From positions 1-64,000 of the forward strand of contig JAJXXT010000120.1 of assembly GCA_021780935.1 (NCBI GenBank): a stretch of 64,000 bases of DNA. Direction: 5' to 3'. Of the stretch, positions 9,289-18,791 are shown piece by piece. Source of the stretch: Pseudomonadota bacterium. GTDB taxonomy: Bacteria; Pseudomonadota; Alphaproteobacteria; Acetobacterales; Acetobacteraceae. Both the position numbers and the translations under genes were made by a program. Numbering within the stretch: position 1 is the first letter of the stretch; the number at the start of each line of letters is the position of its first letter. The notes under the pieces were generated by a model, which made no database searches, was not told where the DNA came from, and was given only the letters and a program-made list of their open reading frames with translations.

Positions 9289-10751
9289 CCGGCAAGATCG
9301 CCCACGAGACCAACACGTTCAGCAAGGTCGCCACCACGCTCGACCATTTCCGCGCCGGTACGTTGCTTCTCGGTAACGAAATCCCCGCCGCGCGCCGCGG
9401 CACCCACACCGCCCTCGGCGCCGTTTTCGAAGCCGCGGACCAGTTCGGCTGGAGCCTCGCCCACCCGCTCGCCGCCAGCGCCAACCCCTCGGGCACCGTC
9501 ACCGCCGAAACCTTCGCCCAGCTTCTCGCCTGGTTCCTCGCCGAGGCCCCCGGCTGCGACGGTGCCCTCATCGACCTGCACGGCGCCATGGTCGCCGAGG
9601 GCTTCGAGGACGCCGAGGGCGAGATCCTCGCCCGCCTGCGCGAAATCCTCGGCGCCCACGCGCCGATCGTCGTCACGCTGGACCTGCACGGCAACATCAC
9701 CCAAAAAATGGCCGACAACGCCAGCGCGCTCATCGCCGTGCGCACCTACCCGCATATCGACTACTACGAACGCACCTGGCAGGGCGCGCGCCTGCTCGAC
9801 CGGGCGCTGCGCGGCGAAATCCGCCCCCGCACCGTCATCGCCAAACGCCCGATGCTGCGTGGCCTCGATGGCGGGCGCACCCAGACCGGCCCGATGCGCG
9901 AACTGATCGACCGCGGCGAGGCGCTGGAGGAAGCCGGCCGCGCCCTCGTCGTCAGCGTCTGCGCCGGCTTCACCGCCGCCGACATCCACGATATCGGGCC
10001 CAGCGTCACCGTCACGGCGGACGGCGACACGGCGGAGGCGCAGCGCATCGCCGAAGAGTTCATGGATCACGCCTGGCAGACCCGCACGTTTGCCTCGGTC
10101 CGCCACGCCTCCATCGACGCCGCCATCGCCCGCGCCAAGGCCGGCCAGGCTGCCGCCGAAAAACCCTTGGTGCTCGCCGACGTCACCGACAACCCCGGCA
10201 GCGGCCATTACGGTGACACAACAAACCTGCTGCGCGCGATGATCGCGGCCGATCTCCAGGACGCCGCGTTCTACGCCATCTTCGACCCCGACGCCGTGCA
10301 GGAAGCGATCCGCATCGGCGTCGGCAACCACGGCATGCTGCGCCTCGGCGGCCGGCACGACCCCGAGGCCGGCGGCGGCCCGCTCGACCTCGACGCCCAC
10401 ATCGTCTCCCTCACCGATGGCAGTTTCCGCTGCCACGGCCCGATGGGCGGCGGCGTCTGGCGCGGCTACGGCCCGAGTGCCCTGGTCCGCGTCGGCGGTG
10501 TCGCCATCGCGCTGATCTCGCGCAACGGCCAGGCCAACGACCTCGCCCAGCTCATCTCGCTGGGCGTCGACCCGCACCACTGCGCCACCATCGCGGTCAA
10601 GTCCAACCACCATTTCCGTGCCGCCTTCGAACCGATCGCCCGCGAAGTCGTCACCGTCAACGGCGGCGGCCTCGGTGCGGCCATCCTCTCGCGCATGGAC
10701 TACCGCCATGTCCGCCGCCCGATCTGGCCGCTCGACGACATCGCACTCTAG
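9270..10751 (+). CDS. M81-family metallopeptidase (MlrC-like)
   Basis: A 493-residue member of peptidase family M81, named for microcystinase C (MlrC), which hydrolyses linearised microcystin; most relatives have unknown peptide-like substrates. Likely zinc ligands sit in HETNTFS near the N-terminus, DLHGAMV, LDLHGNIT and TYPHIDYYE. The C-terminal MlrC domain is intact (PMGGGVWRGYGPS). The start is TTG, supported by an AGGAG 8-9 bases upstream and by the family-typical first residues (AHRILTGKIAHETNTF). It overlaps the DUF2161 gene by 19 bp. Confidence 0.87.
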   Translation: MAHRILTGKIAHETNTFSKVATTLDHFRAGTLLLGNEIPAARRGTHTALGAVFEAADQFGWSLAHPLAASANPSGTVTAETFAQLLAWFLAEAPGCDGALIDLHGAMVAEGFEDAEGEILARLREILGAHAPIVVTLDLHGNITQKMADNASALIAVRTYPHIDYYERTWQGARLLDRALRGEIRPRTVIAKRPMLRGLDGGRTQTGPMRELIDRGEALEEAGRALVVSVCAGFTAADIHDIGPSVTVTADGDTAEAQRIAEEFMDHAWQTRTFASVRHASIDAAIARAKAGQAAAEKPLVLADVTDNPGSGHYGDTTNLLRAMIAADLQDAAFYAIFDPDAVQEAIRIGVGNHGMLRLGGRHDPEAGGGPLDLDAHIVSLTDGSFRCHGPMGGGVWRGYGPSALVRVGGVAIALISRNGQANDLAQLISLGVDPHHCATIAVKSNHHFRAAFEPIAREVVTVNGGGLGAAILSRMDYRHVRRPIWPLDDIAL

Positions 10752-10801
10752 CAGGTAATACTTACCACGCGCCAGCGGCTGGTGCAGGCTAGACTTGCCG
10801 C

Positions 10802-11305
10802 ATGACCTTCGGCTCCAACCTGCGCCGGGCGATGCAGGCCCGCGCCATCTCCACCACGGCGCTGGCCCGCCGCCTCGGCATCAAGTCGCAATCCGTGTCG
10901 CAATGGCGCTCCGACCAGACCCGCCCCACCGGCGCGCGCTTCGAGGAACTCTGCCGCGTCCTCGGCATCTCGGCCGCGGAACTGATTGGCCAGGCGCCCA
11001 GCCTTACTCCGGGCCTCGCCGAGCCCGGCGCGCCGCTCGACGACCCCGCCCGTAACAGCATCGTTGGCCAGATTCTCGCAGACGAGGACCGCGTTTTCGC
11101 CACCCTCGCCGCCCGCGTCGAGAGCATGCTGCGCGAGCTTGGTCTCGCCACCGACAGCCCCACCATCGCCGTCCTCACCCGCCGGATCTGGACCGACATG
11201 GAGGCCCTGCGCGCCACCTCCCTGCCGATGCAGGAACGCATGGAACTCGCCCTCAGCGAACGCCGCTCGGCGCTGGAGCGCGCCCGTGCCGCACGCCGGA
11301 ACTGA
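10802..11305 (+). CDS. XRE-family helix-turn-helix regulator
   Basis: A 167-residue protein with an N-terminal Cro/C1-type HTH (residues 3-60; LARRLGIKSQSVSQWRSDQ is the recognition region) and a helical C-terminal extension of about 100 residues without a recognised ligand domain. The ATG is 50 bp after the M81 peptidase gene on the same strand, so it may regulate that pair, but no operator was identified. Confidence 0.88.
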   Translation: MTFGSNLRRAMQARAISTTALARRLGIKSQSVSQWRSDQTRPTGARFEELCRVLGISAAELIGQAPSLTPGLAEPGAPLDDPARNSIVGQILADEDRVFATLAARVESMLRELGLATDSPTIAVLTRRIWTDMEALRATSLPMQERMELALSERRSALERARAARRN

Positions 11306-11450
11306 CCCCGCCCGCCGCCAGCGCCGAACCGCCCGGCCGGCGGATCGGCGGCCTCAGAGCCCGCCGCGTCCGAATTCGATTGGTAGGTATTTCTTGATAA
11401 TGTAAGCCTAAACGACCCTCACCCACGGCAACCCGGAACCCACACCGGCG

Positions 11451-11639
11451 ATGAACTCAGCTCTTCCCCTGCTCGCCCTCCTGCGCGACGGCGAGCATGA
11501 CCCGAACCGCCTGCGCCTGTTCGATCTGGCGATCGCCGAGGTCGCCCGCACCGAGGCACGCCTGCGCGAGGCGGAGGCCGCCCTCGCCGCCCAGCAGAGG
11601 GGCCAGATCATCCCGCTGCGCCCGCCCTCCGAGCAGTAG
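11451..11639 (+). CDS. small hypothetical protein
   Basis: A 62-residue ORF that is mostly one amphipathic helix rich in Arg, Glu and Ala (residues 10-50), possibly a short coiled coil. It ends 10 bp before the stop of the convergent MBL hydrolase gene. Composition and codon use fit coding DNA, but no family is recognised and the Shine-Dalgarno is poor. Confidence 0.55.
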   Translation: MNSALPLLALLRDGEHDPNRLRLFDLAIAEVARTEARLREAEAALAAQQRGQIIPLRPPSEQ

Positions 11640-11649
11640 CGCCCGCCGC

Positions 11650-12927
11650 CTATTCCCCGCGCAGAAACCGCGCCGAGGTCAGATAGTAATTCCGCGCCGT
11701 CGCGTTGACCTGCCGCTCGCCCAACTCCGTCAGCGCCGCCGCCTTCAGCCGCCGCGCCGCCGCATGCCCGCCTTCGACGACCAGCACAAAATCCGCCAGC
11801 TCCGCCGCGAACTGAAACGCCCCCTCCGCCATCGCCCCGGCCCCGCGCGCCAGCACCGAATCCGCCCCGCCCAGCAGCGCCAGCATCCGCGCACCCCGTT
11901 CCGCCGGCGGCAGCGGCGCGATGTTCGTGGCATTGCCGTCAAACCACCCGACGCGATCGGCATAAATCCCACGCACCGTCCACGCCACGCTGCCGTAATA
12001 TTCCTGGAGGTAGTCATGCTCCGCCAGCGCCGGTGGAAGCTTCACCTCCAGAACGAGCTCCTCCGCCGTCCGCCCCCGCGCGATCCCCGCCAGCGTCTGC
12101 TCCAGCACCGATCTTATCGCGTCCCGATACACACTCAGCGCCTCGCGCACCGCCGCCCGCCCCAGCACCGGGCGCATATGCCCCTGCACCAGGCACGCTG
12201 CATCGAGGGCGATCATCCGCTCCAGGCTCGCGATCCACGTCTCCGGTGGCCGCAGCCGCACCCCTCGCAGCGGCGCCAGGTTGGGAAAGGATTTATAGAA
12301 ATCGTCGCCCGGCAGCAGCACGCCCTTCGCCGGCAGCCACACCGCGATATTCTCCGCCGACTCACCCGGCGCATGGATCAACCGCAGCGCCACGCCCGCG
12401 ATCTCGAGCGTCTCCTCCGCCCCCGCGAAGCTGCTGGTCGGCGGCAGAAAACCCTCACGCGTATGCGCAACCGTCCGGCCATACTCGCGCTGAATCCCGG
12501 CATTGATGAACAGCGCCTCGGGCAGCGCCACGCCGAACGCATCGCCGCCGTCGCGCATGCCGCGCGCCAGCTCCGGCACCGCCCCCACCATCGTCGCATG
12601 GCCGATGATCCGCGGCGCATCCCCGCCGGCAAACACCACGGCACCCCCGGAATGATCGGGATGGTTATGCGTGTAGATGATCGCCCGCACCGGCCGCACC
12701 AGGTGCTGCCCGAACGCCGCCACGATCGCCGCCGCATCGGCGGGGTTCGCCGCGGTATCGACCACGATCGAGCCGCCCTCGCCGCGGATCAGCGTCACAT
12801 TGCTGGCACTATAGCCCACCGCCACGTGCACGCCGTCCGCCACCTCGATGACCTCGCGCCGAAACTCCGCGGAGCTTGCCCGCAGCCGCTCCCGCCCGGC
12901 AAACGCCCCAGCCCCGCGCCCGGTCAT
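11650..12927 (-). CDS. MBL-fold alkylsulfatase-like hydrolase, short form
   Basis: A 425-residue metallo-beta-lactamase-fold enzyme. The metal-binding motif is THNHPDHSGG (residues about 86-95), with further ligands in HAPGES and PGDDFY, and the sequence continues into an alkylsulfatase-dimerisation-type helical region (SLERMIALDA, EHDYLQEYYGSV). Classical SdsA1-type alkylsulfatases are about 650 residues and carry a C-terminal SCP2-like domain, which is absent here. The likely activity is hydrolysis of a sulfate or related ester; the substrate is unknown. No signal peptide is obvious. Confidence 0.8.
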   Translation of the reverse strand: MTGRGAGAFAGRERLRASSAEFRREVIEVADGVHVAVGYSASNVTLIRGEGGSIVVDTAANPADAAAIVAAFGQHLVRPVRAIIYTHNHPDHSGGAVVFAGGDAPRIIGHATMVGAVPELARGMRDGGDAFGVALPEALFINAGIQREYGRTVAHTREGFLPPTSSFAGAEETLEIAGVALRLIHAPGESAENIAVWLPAKGVLLPGDDFYKSFPNLAPLRGVRLRPPETWIASLERMIALDAACLVQGHMRPVLGRAAVREALSVYRDAIRSVLEQTLAGIARGRTAEELVLEVKLPPALAEHDYLQEYYGSVAWTVRGIYADRVGWFDGNATNIAPLPPAERGARMLALLGGADSVLARGAGAMAEGAFQFAAELADFVLVVEGGHAAARRLKAAALTELGERQVNATARNYYLTSARFLRGE

Positions 12928-12940
12928 CGCATGCGTGCGC

Positions 12941-14758
12941 CTACCGTCGCGCCTTGCGTCGGGCCACCGCCACCCGGGGCGCCGCCGGCTTCGGCCCCTT
13001 CGCCGCCGCCCGGAGATCGGCGATCCGCGCCCGCGAGGTGATCTGTTCGGCGTCCATCACCAGCTCGATCACCGCCGGCCGGCCGCTCGCCACCGCCCGG
13101 CGGAAGGCCGGCGCGAATTCCTCCGTCCGCTCCACCCGCTCGCCATGCCCGCCGAACGCCTCGATGAACTGCCGGAAATCGGGGTTGGTCAGCGCCGTGC
13201 CCGAGACCCGCCCGGGATAGGTCCGCTCCTGATACATCCGTATCGTGCCGTACATCGCGTTGTTGAACACCAGCACGATCGGTGCAACCCCGTGATGAAA
13301 CGCTGTCGCAATCTCCTGCCCCGTCATCAGGAACCCGCCATCGCCGACAAACGCCACCACCTGCCGCCCGGGCTGCGCCAGCTTGGCCCCCACCGCCGCC
13401 GGCACGCCATAGCCCATCGCGCCGTTGGTCGGCCCGAGAAACCGTTGCCCATCCGAAAGGTGCAGAAACCGCGCCACCCAGGTCGCGAAATTGCCGGCAT
13501 CCGTGGTCAGCACCGCGTCCTTCTCCAGCAACCCCTCCAGCGTGTGCATCACCCGCGAGAGGTTGAGTGCCCCGGGATAGTCCACCACCTTCGCCGCCGC
13601 CAACCGCAGGCCGCGCAGCGCCTTCGTCCACTCGCCCCACCCAATCCTGCCCGGCGCCAGCCGCGCCACCGCGCGCGCGAAGACGTTGAGGTCAGAGGCA
13701 ATCCCCAGCGCCGGGCGAAACACCCGCCCGATCTCCGACGGTTCCTGGAAAACATGCACGATCGGCACGCCCCCCGCCGGCGTCCCCGCCGCCTCGAACA
13801 ACGTGTAGCCCTGCGTCACCGCCTCCGAGAGCCTGGTGCCGATCGCCAGCACCAGGTCCGCCTCCTTCGCCCGCGCCACCAGCGCCGGGTCCGCCCCGAC
13901 GCCGAGATCGCCCACGAAATTATCCGCCGTCCCCGGATAATGCCCCTGCCGGCGAAAACTCACCGCGACCGGCAGGTCATGCGCCGCGAGAAACCGCCCG
14001 ATATCCGCCCGCCCCTCCTCGCTCCAGCCGCCGCCGCCCAGTATCGCCAGCGGCCGCCGCGCCTTCGCCAGCATCGCCTGCAGCTTCAGGATCGCGGCGG
14101 GATCAGGATACGGTACCGAAACATCCGCCCGTGCGACGTCCGCCACCGCCACCGCGCGCTTCTGCATCTCCTCCGAGAGCGCGATCACCACCGGCCCCGG
14201 CCGCCCCGTCGTCGCCACGTCCACGGCGTGCGCCACCAGCTCGGGAATGCGCTCCGGCGCGTCGATCTGGGTCACCCATTTCGCCAGCGGCGCGAACATC
14301 TTGCGATAGTCCACCTCCTGGAAACTCTCGCGGTCGGTCTCGGCGAACGGAATCTGGCCCACGAACAGCAGCAGCGGTGTCGAATCCTGCATCGCGATGT
14401 GCACGCCGATCGCGGCATGGCACGCCCCCGGCCCGCGCGTGACGAACGCCGCCGCCGGCCGCCCGGTCAGCTTGCCGAACGCCTCCGCCATGTTCACCGC
14501 CCCCGCCTCGAACCGGCAGGTGGTCAGTTGCACGCGCTGGCGCACGGCATAAAGCCCGTCGAGCACGTCGAGATAGCTCTCCCCCGGCACCGCGAAGGCA
14601 TGCGTGATCCCCTGCGCCACCAGCGCGTCGGCGAGGATGCGCCCGCCCGGCCGCAACGCGGCTTTCACCTTGCCCGAGGCCGGTGCCGCCTGGGGCGTGA
14701 CCCGCGCGACGGGCTTGGCGGGGGTCGGGGCGGTGGTGGTCTTTTTGCTGGCGCTCAT
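12941..14758 (-). CDS. thiamine-diphosphate enzyme, acetolactate synthase-like
   Basis: A 605-residue ThDP-dependent enzyme of the acetolactate synthase/benzoylformate decarboxylase superfamily. The N-terminal PYR domain has the catalytic-Glu region AVPGESYLD; the C-terminal PP domain has the ThDP/Mg motif GDGGFLMTGQ to LVFNNAMYG. The ATG giving MSASKK was chosen because GGAG lies 6-9 bases before it. A low-complexity Lys/Thr/Pro/Ala leader of about 40 residues precedes the first domain. No small regulatory (ilvN-type) subunit is next to it, which argues for a catabolic or uncharacterised role rather than branched-chain biosynthesis. Confidence 0.87.
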   Translation of the reverse strand: MSASKKTTTAPTPAKPVARVTPQAAPASGKVKAALRPGGRILADALVAQGITHAFAVPGESYLDVLDGLYAVRQRVQLTTCRFEAGAVNMAEAFGKLTGRPAAAFVTRGPGACHAAIGVHIAMQDSTPLLLFVGQIPFAETDRESFQEVDYRKMFAPLAKWVTQIDAPERIPELVAHAVDVATTGRPGPVVIALSEEMQKRAVAVADVARADVSVPYPDPAAILKLQAMLAKARRPLAILGGGGWSEEGRADIGRFLAAHDLPVAVSFRRQGHYPGTADNFVGDLGVGADPALVARAKEADLVLAIGTRLSEAVTQGYTLFEAAGTPAGGVPIVHVFQEPSEIGRVFRPALGIASDLNVFARAVARLAPGRIGWGEWTKALRGLRLAAAKVVDYPGALNLSRVMHTLEGLLEKDAVLTTDAGNFATWVARFLHLSDGQRFLGPTNGAMGYGVPAAVGAKLAQPGRQVVAFVGDGGFLMTGQEIATAFHHGVAPIVLVFNNAMYGTIRMYQERTYPGRVSGTALTNPDFRQFIEAFGGHGERVERTEEFAPAFRRAVASGRPAVIELVMDAEQITSRARIADLRAAAKGPKPAAPRVAVARRKARR

Positions 14759-14800
14759 GAAATCTCCGGGGGGTGACGGCCCAGGATATCCCGCGCCATC

Positions 14801-14903
14801 CCTTCCTGGAAGAACACCTTCCTGGAACAACACCGCGCCGCATGCGATGATGCACCCACCAACACGACACCCGCCAACACGACACCGGCCAACACGACAC
14901 CGG
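14801..14903. repeat. two short tandem repeat blocks in the intergenic region
   Basis: Block one is a 16-bp unit twice (14801-14816, 14817-14832; one mismatch). Block two is a 15-bp unit three times (14859-14873, 14874-14888, 14889-14903; unit CCAACACGACACCGG, with one mismatch in copy one). They lie between the divergent ThDP-enzyme and AsnC-domain genes, where promoters should be. Confidence 0.88.
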
Positions 14904-14919
14904 CAGGAGAACAGGCCCG

Positions 14920-15180
14920 ATGCGCGCCATCTACGTCATGATCAAATGCGACATGGGCCAGTCCTACCGCGTCGCCCAGATCGCCGCCGACACGATCGAG
15001 GAATTGTCGGAGCTGCATTCCACCTCCGGCCAATACGACCTGCTCGGCAAATTCTACCTCGACCCGCAACAGGACACCGGCCTCTTCGTCACCGAAAAAC
15101 TCCAGACCATCCCCGGCGTGAAGGACACCTACACCCTCATCACCTTCAACGCCTTCGTCGGCGGCGGCGGCTCGGCCTGA
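14920..15180 (+). CDS. Lrp/AsnC ligand-binding-domain protein
   Basis: An 86-residue stand-alone RAM (AsnC_trans_reg) domain without the DNA-binding helix-turn-helix. It shows the beta-alpha-beta pattern (AIYVMIKCDM to FYLDPQQDTGLFV) and the typical end (PGVKDTYTLITFNAF). In full-length Lrp/AsnC proteins this domain binds amino acids and drives oligomerisation; single-domain forms are thought to sense or co-assemble. A GGAG-type site lies about 10 bases before the ATG. Confidence 0.87.
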   Translation: MRAIYVMIKCDMGQSYRVAQIAADTIEELSELHSTSGQYDLLGKFYLDPQQDTGLFVTEKLQTIPGVKDTYTLITFNAFVGGGGSA

Positions 15181-15239
15181 CGCATTTCGTCACCCGAATC
15201 CGCGCGCGGCACCGGCGCCCGGCGCGATAAACCGCCGTC

Positions 15240-16279
15240 ATGCGCCATGTCCTCGCGGTCCTCGCCGCCATCGCCACCCTGCTGCCGCCCGCCACCACGT
15301 GGGCGCGCATCCCGCCCAACCATCGCCCGGTGAAGGCGGTCGCCCAGACGAGACTGACCATCACCACGCCCCAGGGCACCGGCCAGCTTCCCGTCTATCT
15401 CTCCGCCGACTGGACGCACCCCCAGCCCGGCATCGTCCGCGCGCTGATCATCCTGCACGGCTACCTGCGCAACGCCAACGCCTATGTGCGCATCGGCCAG
15501 GCAGCCGTCGCCGCCGCCGCCGCCGCGCCGCGGGAACCCTCGTCGTGGCACCCCAGTTCCTCGCCAACCTCGACATCCGGCCCAACCACCTGCCGGCCTC
15601 GGTGCTGCGCTGGACCACCGGCGGCTGGGAGGGCGGGCACAATGCGCTCGGCCCCGCGCCCATCTCCTCCTTCACGGCGCTCGACGCCATCATCGCCCGC
15701 CTCGCCGACCGCACCCTCTTCCCCAACCTGCGCACGGTCATCGTCGCCGGCCATTCCGGCGGCGGCCAGGTGGCCCAGCGCTACGCCATCCTCGCCCCCG
15801 CCCCGCCGCCCGGCATCGCCGTGCGCTACGTCGTCGCCAACCCCTCCTCCTACGCCTATTTCGACGCCTGGCGGCCGGATCCGGTCGGCCTCGCCGCCTG
15901 CCCGCGCGTCAATACCTGGAAATACGGCATGCACGCCCTGCCGCCCTACGCGCCAGCTAGCCAGTCAGGCCCCGCCAGCCCCGAATTCCTCGAACGGCGC
16001 TACGCCGCCCGCAACGTCACCTACCTGCTCGGCACCGCCGATACGGACCCGCAACAAAGGGCGCTCGACAAATCCTGCATGGGCGAAGCCCAGGGCCCCT
16101 ACCGTCTGGCGCGCGGCCTCTCCTACATCCTGCACCTGCGCGCCCGCGACAAGGCGGCGCAACAGCAGAAGGTCTACCTCGTCCCCGGCGTCGGCCATAA
16201 CGCGCGCCAGATGTTCACCGCCGCCTGCGGCCTCACCGCGCTCTTCAACAAGCCCGGCTGCGCCCCCATCGCCCCCTGA
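15240..16279 (+). pseudogene. alpha/beta hydrolase, frameshifted
   Basis: Two frames together make one protein. From ATG 15240 the first frame encodes a signal-peptide-like start (VLAVLAAIATLLPPATTWA) and the region ALIILHGYLRNANAYVRIG. Coding then jumps to another frame near 15510-15540, continuing from GTLVVAPQFLANLD through the nucleophile elbow GHSGGG and a C-terminal histidine region (VPGVGHNAR) to the stop at 16279. The jump corresponds to one missing base (or two extra) in a run of GCC repeats followed by GCGCCGCGGG. It could be a true inactivating slippage or a sequencing/assembly error. The family would be a secreted alpha/beta-fold hydrolase. Confidence 0.8.
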
Positions 16280-16322
16280 TCACGCGCCGGCAACGCGCGG
16301 CACCGCCCGACCGGGCCAGCCC

Positions 16323-16625
16323 TCAGGCCGGCTTCAGCACATGCACCGCCCGGCTCGCGATCAGCTCCGCCGTCCTCTCCCGATACGCCAGCATGTGCGC
16401 GGAGCGTGCATGCGCCGCCAGCGCCTCCGCGCTCGCCCATTTCTCGATCACCACGAACGAGTCGTCACCGAAACGAGTGGCCGCCGCCGGGTCGGAATCC
16501 ACCGCCGCGCCATACTCGATGCACCCATCCTCCGCCCGCACCGCCGCCACATTGGCCCGGAACGCCGCGAGAACCTCCTCCCGCCGCCCTGGCTTCGCCG
16601 TGATCATCGCCAGCACGTGGATCAT
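16323..16625 (-). CDS. antibiotic biosynthesis monooxygenase (ABM)-domain protein
   Basis: A 100-residue ferredoxin-like-fold protein of the ABM/YgiN type. It shows the typical start (IHVLAMITAKPGRREEVLAAF), CIEYGAAVD and FVVIEKWASAEALAAHARS. Members include quinol monooxygenases and many small uncharacterised oxygenases. The start is the ATG preceded by GAAGGAGAGG. It lies 13 bp downstream of the peptide-type ATPase gene on the same strand and may be co-transcribed with it. Confidence 0.86.
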   Translation of the reverse strand: MIHVLAMITAKPGRREEVLAAFRANVAAVRAEDGCIEYGAAVDSDPAAATRFGDDSFVVIEKWASAEALAAHARSAHMLAYRERTAELIASRAVHVLKPA

Positions 16626-16638
16626 CGCATCCTCTCCT

Positions 16639-17721
16639 TCAACCCGCTTCCGCCATCGCCCGCCCGCGCCGCGCGGCATAAAGCTCAAGCCGCCGCGCGG
16701 CCGCCTCGCTCATCACCGCCGCCCTCTCCGCCGCCGGTGCCGCCGGCAGCGCCTCGGCATGGTGGCACGCCACATGGTGCCCGCCCTCCAGCCGGCGCAG
16801 CACCGGCACCTCCGCCATGCAGCGCGCATCGGCAAACGCACAGCGCGTATGAAAATGGCAGCCGTCGGGCGGGTTCATCGGGCTCGGCACATCGCCACCG
16901 GGGATCTGGCGCGCCGTGTCCCGGTGCGGGTCCGGCCGCGGAATCGCCAGCAGCAGCGTGCGCGTATAGGGGTGGCGCGGGTTCGCGAACAGCGCCTCCT
17001 TGGCCGCCACCTCCACAATCCGCCCGAGATACATCACCGCCACCCGGTCGGCCATGTGCTTCACCACCGCGAGATCATGCGCGATGAACAGATAGGAAAG
17101 CCCCAGCCGCGCCTGCAAATCCTTCAGCAGGTTCACCACCTGCGCCTGGATCGACACATCGAGTGCGGAGACCGGCTCGTCGCACACCACCAGCGCCGGC
17201 TCCACCGCCAGCGCCCGCGCGATGCCGATGCGCTGGCGCTGCCCGCCGGAAAACTCATGCGGATAGCGCTGCACGTGATAGGAGGCGAGCCCCACCAGCC
17301 CCAGCAACTGGTTCACCCGCGCCCGCCGTGACGCACGGTCGCCGATCGCGTGCACCAGCAGCGGCTCCTCCAGGATCTCGCCCACGGTCATGCGCGGGTT
17401 GAGGCTCGCGAACGGGTCCTGAAAGACGATCTGCATCCGCCGCCGCAACCGCCGCAGCGGCTCGCCCTTCATCGCGGTGATATCCGCGCCCTCGAAACGA
17501 ACCACCCCCGCCGTCGGCTCGATCAGCCGCAGCACCAGCCGCGCCGTGGTGGACTTGCCGCAGCCGCTCTCGCCCACCAGCGCCAGCGTCTCGCCACGCC
17601 CCAGGGAGAACGAAACCCCGTCCACCGCCCGCACCGCGCCCACATGCCGGCCGAACAGCAGCCCGCGCTTCACCTCATAGTGCTTGGCGAGGTCCTCGAC
17701 CTCCAGCAGCGCCCCGCTCAT
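16639..17721 (-). CDS. oligopeptide ABC transporter ATP-binding protein (DppF/OppF type)
   Basis: A 360-residue ATPase with Walker [10 protein letters not shown], signature FSGGQRQR, Walker [13 protein letters not shown] and the switch region FIAHD. The C-terminal oligopeptide/dipeptide domain contains Cys-rich [11 protein letters not shown], typical of the DppD/F branch. It follows a DppD-type partner by 24 bp. No permease or binding protein adjoins this pair; a complete second dpp system lies at 32.5-38.2 kb. Confidence 0.93.
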   Translation of the reverse strand: MSGALLEVEDLAKHYEVKRGLLFGRHVGAVRAVDGVSFSLGRGETLALVGESGCGKSTTARLVLRLIEPTAGVVRFEGADITAMKGEPLRRLRRRMQIVFQDPFASLNPRMTVGEILEEPLLVHAIGDRASRRARVNQLLGLVGLASYHVQRYPHEFSGGQRQRIGIARALAVEPALVVCDEPVSALDVSIQAQVVNLLKDLQARLGLSYLFIAHDLAVVKHMADRVAVMYLGRIVEVAAKEALFANPRHPYTRTLLLAIPRPDPHRDTARQIPGGDVPSPMNPPDGCHFHTRCAFADARCMAEVPVLRRLEGGHHVACHHAEALPAAPAAERAAVMSEAAARRLELYAARRGRAMAEAG

Positions 17722-17745
17722 CGCCCCCCGCTCATTGCACGCCCC

Positions 17746-18759
17746 TCACGCCGCCACCATCGCTTCCACCGGCGCGTTCAGGCACGCCACCTCGTGCCCC
17801 TCGTTGATCATCCGCAACGACGGCGCATCCACCTGGCACGGCCCCGTCGCAAACACGCAGCGCGGATGAAACCGGCACCCGGCGGGCAGATTGAACGGCG
17901 GCGGCACCGCCCCCTCGATCGCCAGCAGCCGCTCGCGCGTCTCCTCCACCCGCGGGATGCTGCCCAGCAGCCCGAGCGTATAGGGGTGCTGCGGATCGTC
18001 GAAAATCGCCGCCGTCGGCGCCCGCTCCACCACCCGCCCGGCATACATCACCGCCACCTCGTCGGCCATCTCCGCCACCACGCCGAGATCATGCGTGATC
18101 AGAATGATCGCCATCCCCGTCTGCGCCTGCAAATCGCGCAACAGGTCCAGGATCTGCGCCTGCACGGTGACATCGAGTGCCGTCGTCGGCTCATCGGCGA
18201 TCAGCACGTCGGGCGAGCACGCCAGCGCCATCGCGATCATCACCCGCTGGCGCATACCGCCCGACATCTGGTGCGGATACTCATCGAGCCGCCGCTCGGC
18301 GGAGGGGATGCGCACCTTCTCCAGCGCCTCGATCGCCCGCTGGCGCAGCGTGCCCTGGGAGGCGGCACGGTCATGCACGCGCATCGCCTCGATGATCTGC
18401 GCGCCGATGGTGAAAACCGGGTTCAGGCTGGTCATCGGCTCCTGGAAGATCATCGCCACCCGCCGCCCCCGCACCTGGCGCATCGCGGCATCGGGCAGCG
18501 TCAGCAAATCCGTCCCCTCCAGCCGCACCTGCCCCGCGGCCACCACGCCGGGCTGCGGCACCAGCCGCATCACCGAGAGCGACAGCATGGACTTGCCGCA
18601 GCCGCTCTCCCCGACAATGCCCAGCGTGCGCCCGCGCGCGACGGACAGCGAAACCCCGTCCACCGCCGCCACCTCCCCGGCATGGCCGCGAAACACCGTC
18701 CGCAACCCCGAAATCTCCAGCAACGGCGCCCCGGACATCCCCTCCGACAAAGCCGTCAC
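17746..18759 (-). CDS. oligopeptide ABC transporter ATP-binding protein (DppD/OppD type)
   Basis: A 337-residue ATPase, partner of the DppF-type gene downstream. Walker A is GESGCGKSM, with a final Met where Ser/Thr is usual; the signature is MSGGMRQRV and Walker [13 protein letters not shown]. The C-terminal oligopeptide-type domain has CRFHPRCVFA. The GTG at 18759 opens the longest frame; an ATG eight codons in (18738) is also plausible but its GGAGGGG abuts the start too closely. Upstream on the same strand is a class II aldolase gene. Confidence 0.92.
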   Translation of the reverse strand: MTALSEGMSGAPLLEISGLRTVFRGHAGEVAAVDGVSLSVARGRTLGIVGESGCGKSMLSLSVMRLVPQPGVVAAGQVRLEGTDLLTLPDAAMRQVRGRRVAMIFQEPMTSLNPVFTIGAQIIEAMRVHDRAASQGTLRQRAIEALEKVRIPSAERRLDEYPHQMSGGMRQRVMIAMALACSPDVLIADEPTTALDVTVQAQILDLLRDLQAQTGMAIILITHDLGVVAEMADEVAVMYAGRVVERAPTAAIFDDPQHPYTLGLLGSIPRVEETRERLLAIEGAVPPPFNLPAGCRFHPRCVFATGPCQVDAPSLRMINEGHEVACLNAPVEAMVAA

Positions 18760-18791
18760 CCGCCGATCCGTGCCACCACGCCCATCCCCGT

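Noticed and set aside
16280..17087. Continuation of the first hydrolase frame into the ATPase region
   Set aside because: After the frameshift near 15530 the first frame is low-complexity and lies antisense to the ABM and ATPase genes.
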